Shown one piece after another: positions 5,976 to 8,269 of a stretch of DNA of 8,269 bases. Within the stretch, counting starts at the first letter, position 1; each line of letters starts with the position of its first letter. The notes below the pieces were generated by a model. It was not told where the DNA came from. It saw only the letters and a list, made by a program, of their open reading frames with translations, and did not search any database. The translations under genes were made by a program, and so were the position numbers. The DNA is from an uncultured Clostridia bacterium (GTDB taxonomy: Bacteria; Bacillota; Clostridia; Oscillospirales; Acutalibacteraceae). Location: NCBI GenBank assembly GCA_944384865.1, contig CALWVC010000063.1, positions 1 through 8,269 of the forward strand, read 5' to 3'.

Positions 5976-5999
5976 CTGCCCGGCAAACGCCGCGATTTT
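5953..5999. terminator. Bidirectional hairpin terminator between the small gene and radA
   Basis: The outer arms aatcgcggc (5953-5961) and gccgcgatt (5989-5997) match perfectly. An inner stem gccgg (5966-5970) / ccggc (5980-5984) closes a 9-base loop. On the plus strand TTTTCTATTGTTT follows. On the minus strand the hairpin begins 9 bases after the radA stop at 6007 and is followed by CTTTGTGTG. It can end both convergent transcripts, with a better U-rich tail for the plus strand. Confidence 0.78.
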
Positions 6000-6006
6000 C
6001 TATTGT

Positions 6007-7374
6007 TTACTGCGCCGCAGCTTCAAACGCCTTGCGCAGCGTGCGCACACCGATGATTTCCATCGCGCCGGCCGCCTTTTGAGACAGCCCCTTCACATTA
6101 TGAATCGGTAAAACGCACTTTGTAAAGCCCAATCGTGCTGCTTCCAATATTCGTCCTTCCGCATTTGAAACCGCCCGGATCTCCCCGGCCAATCCGATCT
6201 CACCAAAAGCTACAACCCGCTCGTTCAGCACTGCGTCTTTCAGGCTGGAAATCAGCGACAGCGCCACCGGCAGATCAGCCGCAGGTTCATCCAGCCGCAA
6301 CCCGCCGGCGACATTCACATAGGCGTCCGCACCTGAAAAATAATAACCGCCGCGCTTTTCCAAAACTGCCAGCAGCAAATTCATCCGGTTAAAGTCAAAA
6401 CCTGTTGCCGTCCGCCTGGGATTGCCAAACGCTGTTTTCGCAACCAATCCCTGCACCTCTGCCAACACCGGACGGGAACCCTCCATCACACACGCCACAC
6501 AGGTTCCCGGAACATTTTTCGGTCGCCCGGAAATCAACATTGCAGAAGGATTTAACACCTGCCGCAGTCCGCTGTCCGCCATTTCAAACATTCCGATTTC
6601 ATTGGTGGATCCAAAACGGTTTTTGGCCGCGCGCAAAATCCGGCAGCTCATGTTCTTTTCGCCTTCAAAATACAATACGGCGTCTACGATGTGTTCCAAT
6701 ACCTTTGGCCCGGCAATAGCGCCGTCTTTATTCACATGCCCCACCAGAACCATCGGGATCTCCATACTTTTGGCGGTATGTAAAAACGCATTTGTACATT
6801 CCCGCACCTGCGCGATGCTTCCGGGAACAGAATTCAGACTTTGCAGACACATGGTCTGAATGGAATCCACCAGCACCAGATCAGGCCTGTGCGATATGAT
6901 AGAATCATTGATCGTTTCCACATCCGTCTCAGTCATGACCAGTAAATGCTCCGGATTAACGCCCAGTCGCTGCGCCCGCAGTTTCAGTTGCCGCTGAGAT
7001 TCTTCACCGGAAACATATAAAATCTGCAGATTCTGTCCCATCTGACCGCACATCTGCAATAAAATCGTCGATTTTCCAATACCGGGATCACCACTGAGCA
7101 ACACCAGAGAACCCTTGACCAGTCCGCCACCCAACACACGGTCTAATTCAGACAAGCCGGTGGTATACCGGCTCTCATCTCCAGCCGCAATCTCCTGAAG
7201 CTTCACAGCTTGTACACGCCGGCCCGGCGCCGTTTTTATCATCGGCTGCGCCGCCGGCGACTGTATCTGTTCCACATAGGTATCCCATCCGCCGCAGTCC
7301 GGGCAACGCCCCTGCCATTTTACACTGACGTTGCCGCACGCGCTGCAAACATACACAGTCTTTGGCTTCGCCAT
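6007..7374 (-). CDS. radA: DNA repair protein RadA (Sms)
   Basis: RadA is a RecA-like hexameric helicase that helps process recombination branches during DNA repair and transformation. The 455-residue product has all four parts. A C4 zinc finger uses C10, C13, C24 and C27. Walker A is GDPGIGKST at 95-103 and Walker B is LVLVDS at 166-171. The RadA signature KNRFG is at 251-255. A Lon-protease-like C-terminal domain, not proteolytic in this family, covers about 285-455 (including GNPRRTATGFD and GEIGLAGEIR). Length is normal for the family. The start is ATG at 7374, six bases after the cwlD stop, and its ribosome site AAGGG lies in the last codons of cwlD, so the two are translationally linked. 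It ends at the shared terminator at 5953-5999. Confidence 0.97.
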   Translation of the reverse strand: MAKPKTVYVCSACGNVSVKWQGRCPDCGGWDTYVEQIQSPAAQPMIKTAPGRRVQAVKLQEIAAGDESRYTTGLSELDRVLGGGLVKGSLVLLSGDPGIGKSTILLQMCGQMGQNLQILYVSGEESQRQLKLRAQRLGVNPEHLLVMTETDVETINDSIISHRPDLVLVDSIQTMCLQSLNSVPGSIAQVRECTNAFLHTAKSMEIPMVLVGHVNKDGAIAGPKVLEHIVDAVLYFEGEKNMSCRILRAAKNRFGSTNEIGMFEMADSGLRQVLNPSAMLISGRPKNVPGTCVACVMEGSRPVLAEVQGLVAKTAFGNPRRTATGFDFNRMNLLLAVLEKRGGYYFSGADAYVNVAGGLRLDEPAADLPVALSLISSLKDAVLNERVVAFGEIGLAGEIRAVSNAEGRILEAARLGFTKCVLPIHNVKGLSQKAAGAMEIIGVRTLRKAFEAAAQ

Positions 7375-7380
7375 ATTACA

Positions 7381-8061
7381 TCATCCCTTTATATTTTGAT
7401 AATCCAATATTCCACAAATAATACAAAAACTCAATTGCCGCTGGTAATCTTCCTGCTTGAGCAGCCCCAGCTCATCGGCGTTTGATAAAAACCCGCACTC
7501 GACCAATACCGCAGGCTTGGTCGCATGATACAATAAATAAATGCTTTTGGTAGTCTGCTTCACCTGTCGGGTGTTCTCCGGCTGCAATAGCTTCTGAACG
7601 CTCTGCTGCAAACTCCGGGCCGCCGGTTTCGACCAGGCGTTGCCGCCGCCGTAAAACACCTGTGTCCCCCGATAGCGTGATTGCCCGTACATATTTTGAT
7701 GAATGCTCAACAGCAGATCCGCCTGCGACTCTTCCAACAGTTCCAACCGATTCTTGATATCGCTGATCTTTTTCTGCCGGATCGTCTGCGCGCTCTCGTC
7801 ATGAATGGAACAATCCGTTCCCCTGGTCATAGTGACGCGAACCCCCAACAACCGCAGCCACGCGGCAACCTTTAAGGCAATCTGCAAATTCAGATCTTTT
7901 TCCAGCGTACCGTCTGACGCTACGGCGCCGCCGTCCACCCCGCCGTGCCCGGCGTCTACCAGGATTTCCAACGGCCCCTGCTGCGCCGACGCTGTCTGCA
8001 TCGGGCATATCGCCCACAGCCCCGCCAAAAAAACACATAATATCCGCCGGACTATTCGCAT
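7381..8061 (-). CDS. cwlD: Spore-cortex N-acetylmuramoyl-L-alanine amidase, CwlD type
   Basis: CwlD removes the peptide side chain from muramic acid during sporulation, the first step of making the muramic-delta-lactam that marks cortex peptidoglycan for germination. The 226-residue product starts with an export signal (about 1-26, ending ASA) and is otherwise an Amidase_3 domain. Zinc ligands are visible as H39 (DAGHGG), E54 (LEKDLN) and H121 (LLSIHQN), with the catalytic glutamate at E188 (VLVECGFLSN). The stretch KKISDIKNRLEL at 97-108 and the short length, with no wall-binding repeats, fit CwlD rather than a vegetative autolysin. The start is ATG at 8061, with GGGAG at 8075-8071 nine bases upstream. 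It leads a two-gene unit with radA. The family is clear; the spore-specific subtype is likely rather than proven. Confidence 0.9.
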   Translation of the reverse strand: MRIVRRILCVFLAGLWAICPMQTASAQQGPLEILVDAGHGGVDGGAVASDGTLEKDLNLQIALKVAAWLRLLGVRVTMTRGTDCSIHDESAQTIRQKKISDIKNRLELLEESQADLLLSIHQNMYGQSRYRGTQVFYGGGNAWSKPAARSLQQSVQKLLQPENTRQVKQTTKSIYLLYHATKPAVLVECGFLSNADELGLLKQEDYQRQLSFCIICGILDYQNIKG

Positions 8062-8095
8062 CGCTGCACGCTCCCATCTGATAACAAGCTGCTAC

Positions 8096-8124
8096 ATTTT
8101 ATGCGCATTTGCGAGCGAATAGTA
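8096..8124 (-). promoter_or_regulatory. Sigma-E-like promoter of cwlD
   Basis: On the minus strand, TACTATT (8124-8118) is followed after 14 bases by CATAAAAT (8103-8096). Against the sporulation sigma-E pattern as I recall it (TCATATT, 14 bases, CATACANT) this gives about 5/7 and nearly all of the -10. The start would be near 8088, leaving about 27 bases before the cwlD ATG. In Bacillus subtilis cwlD is expressed in sporulation under sigma-E and sigma-G, which agrees. Confidence 0.42.
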
Positions 8125-8269
8125 TTAAAGGCCATAAAACAACAATCAATCTATGAAAATTACCGGTTGCATATGCTTGCGATTGCCGTGATAGCGGCGG
8201 ATGAACGTGCTTATAAGAACCCCGTGCAACGGATCATGACGGGTATATACGATTATTATACCACAGTCG
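8101..8269 (+). CDS. Partial open reading frame, possibly a Spo0A C-terminal-like protein (cut by right edge)
   Basis: A plus-strand frame, divergent from cwlD, is open from 8041 to the window edge. The first ATG is at 8101, giving 56 visible codons. From residue 20 it reads NYRLHMLAIAVIAADE, then RAYKNPVQRIMTGIYDYYTT. This can be laid without gaps on the Spo0A C-terminal region (GYLYLREAISMVYND, then KVLYPDIAKKFNTT), with the same helix pattern but few identical residues. If correct, it would be a small DNA-binding regulator; the recognition helix lies past the edge. I find no convincing ribosome site for 8101 or for a later ATG at 8173, and the start overlaps the cwlD promoter candidate. 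A competing minus-strand frame is open from the edge to a stop at 8146. The call is tentative. Confidence 0.38.
   Translation, partial: MRICERIVLKAIKQQSIYENYRLHMLAIAVIAADERAYKNPVQRIMTGIYDYYTTV

Noticed and set aside
8255..8260. TATAAT on the minus strand at the right edge
   Set aside because: Its -35 would fall outside the window, and it lies about 190 bases from cwlD, so it cannot be assigned.

Overview
The window reads as chromosomal DNA from an endospore-forming Firmicute of the class Clostridia. The main evidence is a CwlD-type spore-cortex amidase, a Clostridia-type GME-fold protein (DUF6873-like), a class II branched-chain aminotransferase, strong purine-rich ribosome binding sites, and frequent TTG/GTG starts. 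The organism is inferred from gene families only; I cannot name a genus. Nearly all genes lie on the minus strand, so the order below follows transcription from right to left. I see no tRNA, rRNA, CRISPR array, insertion sequence or phage gene.

Right end (8269 to 6007): cwlD and radA form a tight pair six bases apart. A sigma-E-like promoter sits just upstream of cwlD. A divergent plus-strand reading frame runs off the right edge and weakly resembles the Spo0A C-terminal domain. radA ends at a long hairpin shared with a convergent small gene at 5814-5975 (plus strand) encoding a 53-residue cysteine-rich protein.

Middle (5679 to 2931): a HlyD/MacA-type adaptor, a MacB/FtsX-type permease and a DUF6873-like pentein form a probable three-gene operon. 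The adaptor and permease overlap by 4 bases. The ATPase normally encoded with such a pair is missing here. The adaptor and the small cysteine-rich gene diverge from a 134-base gap whose promoter-like hexamers can be read on both strands.

Left end (2807 to 1): ilvE, with its own promoter and a short structured leader, is followed by a polar amino-acid ABC importer in the order binding lipoprotein, permease, ATPase. The ATPase is cut by the left edge. The importer has a near-consensus promoter whose -35 and spacer lie inside a perfect 36-base dyad, which is the clearest candidate operator in the window. A biosynthetic/catabolic aminotransferase next to an amino-acid importer suggests linked amino-acid supply, but the sequence does not show the substrate.

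Most of the window is recognisable, ordinary clostridial gene content. The parts most worth a second look are the dyad operator, the ATPase-less exporter pair with its DUF6873 partner, the small cysteine-rich protein, and the overlapping sporulation-type signals at the right edge.
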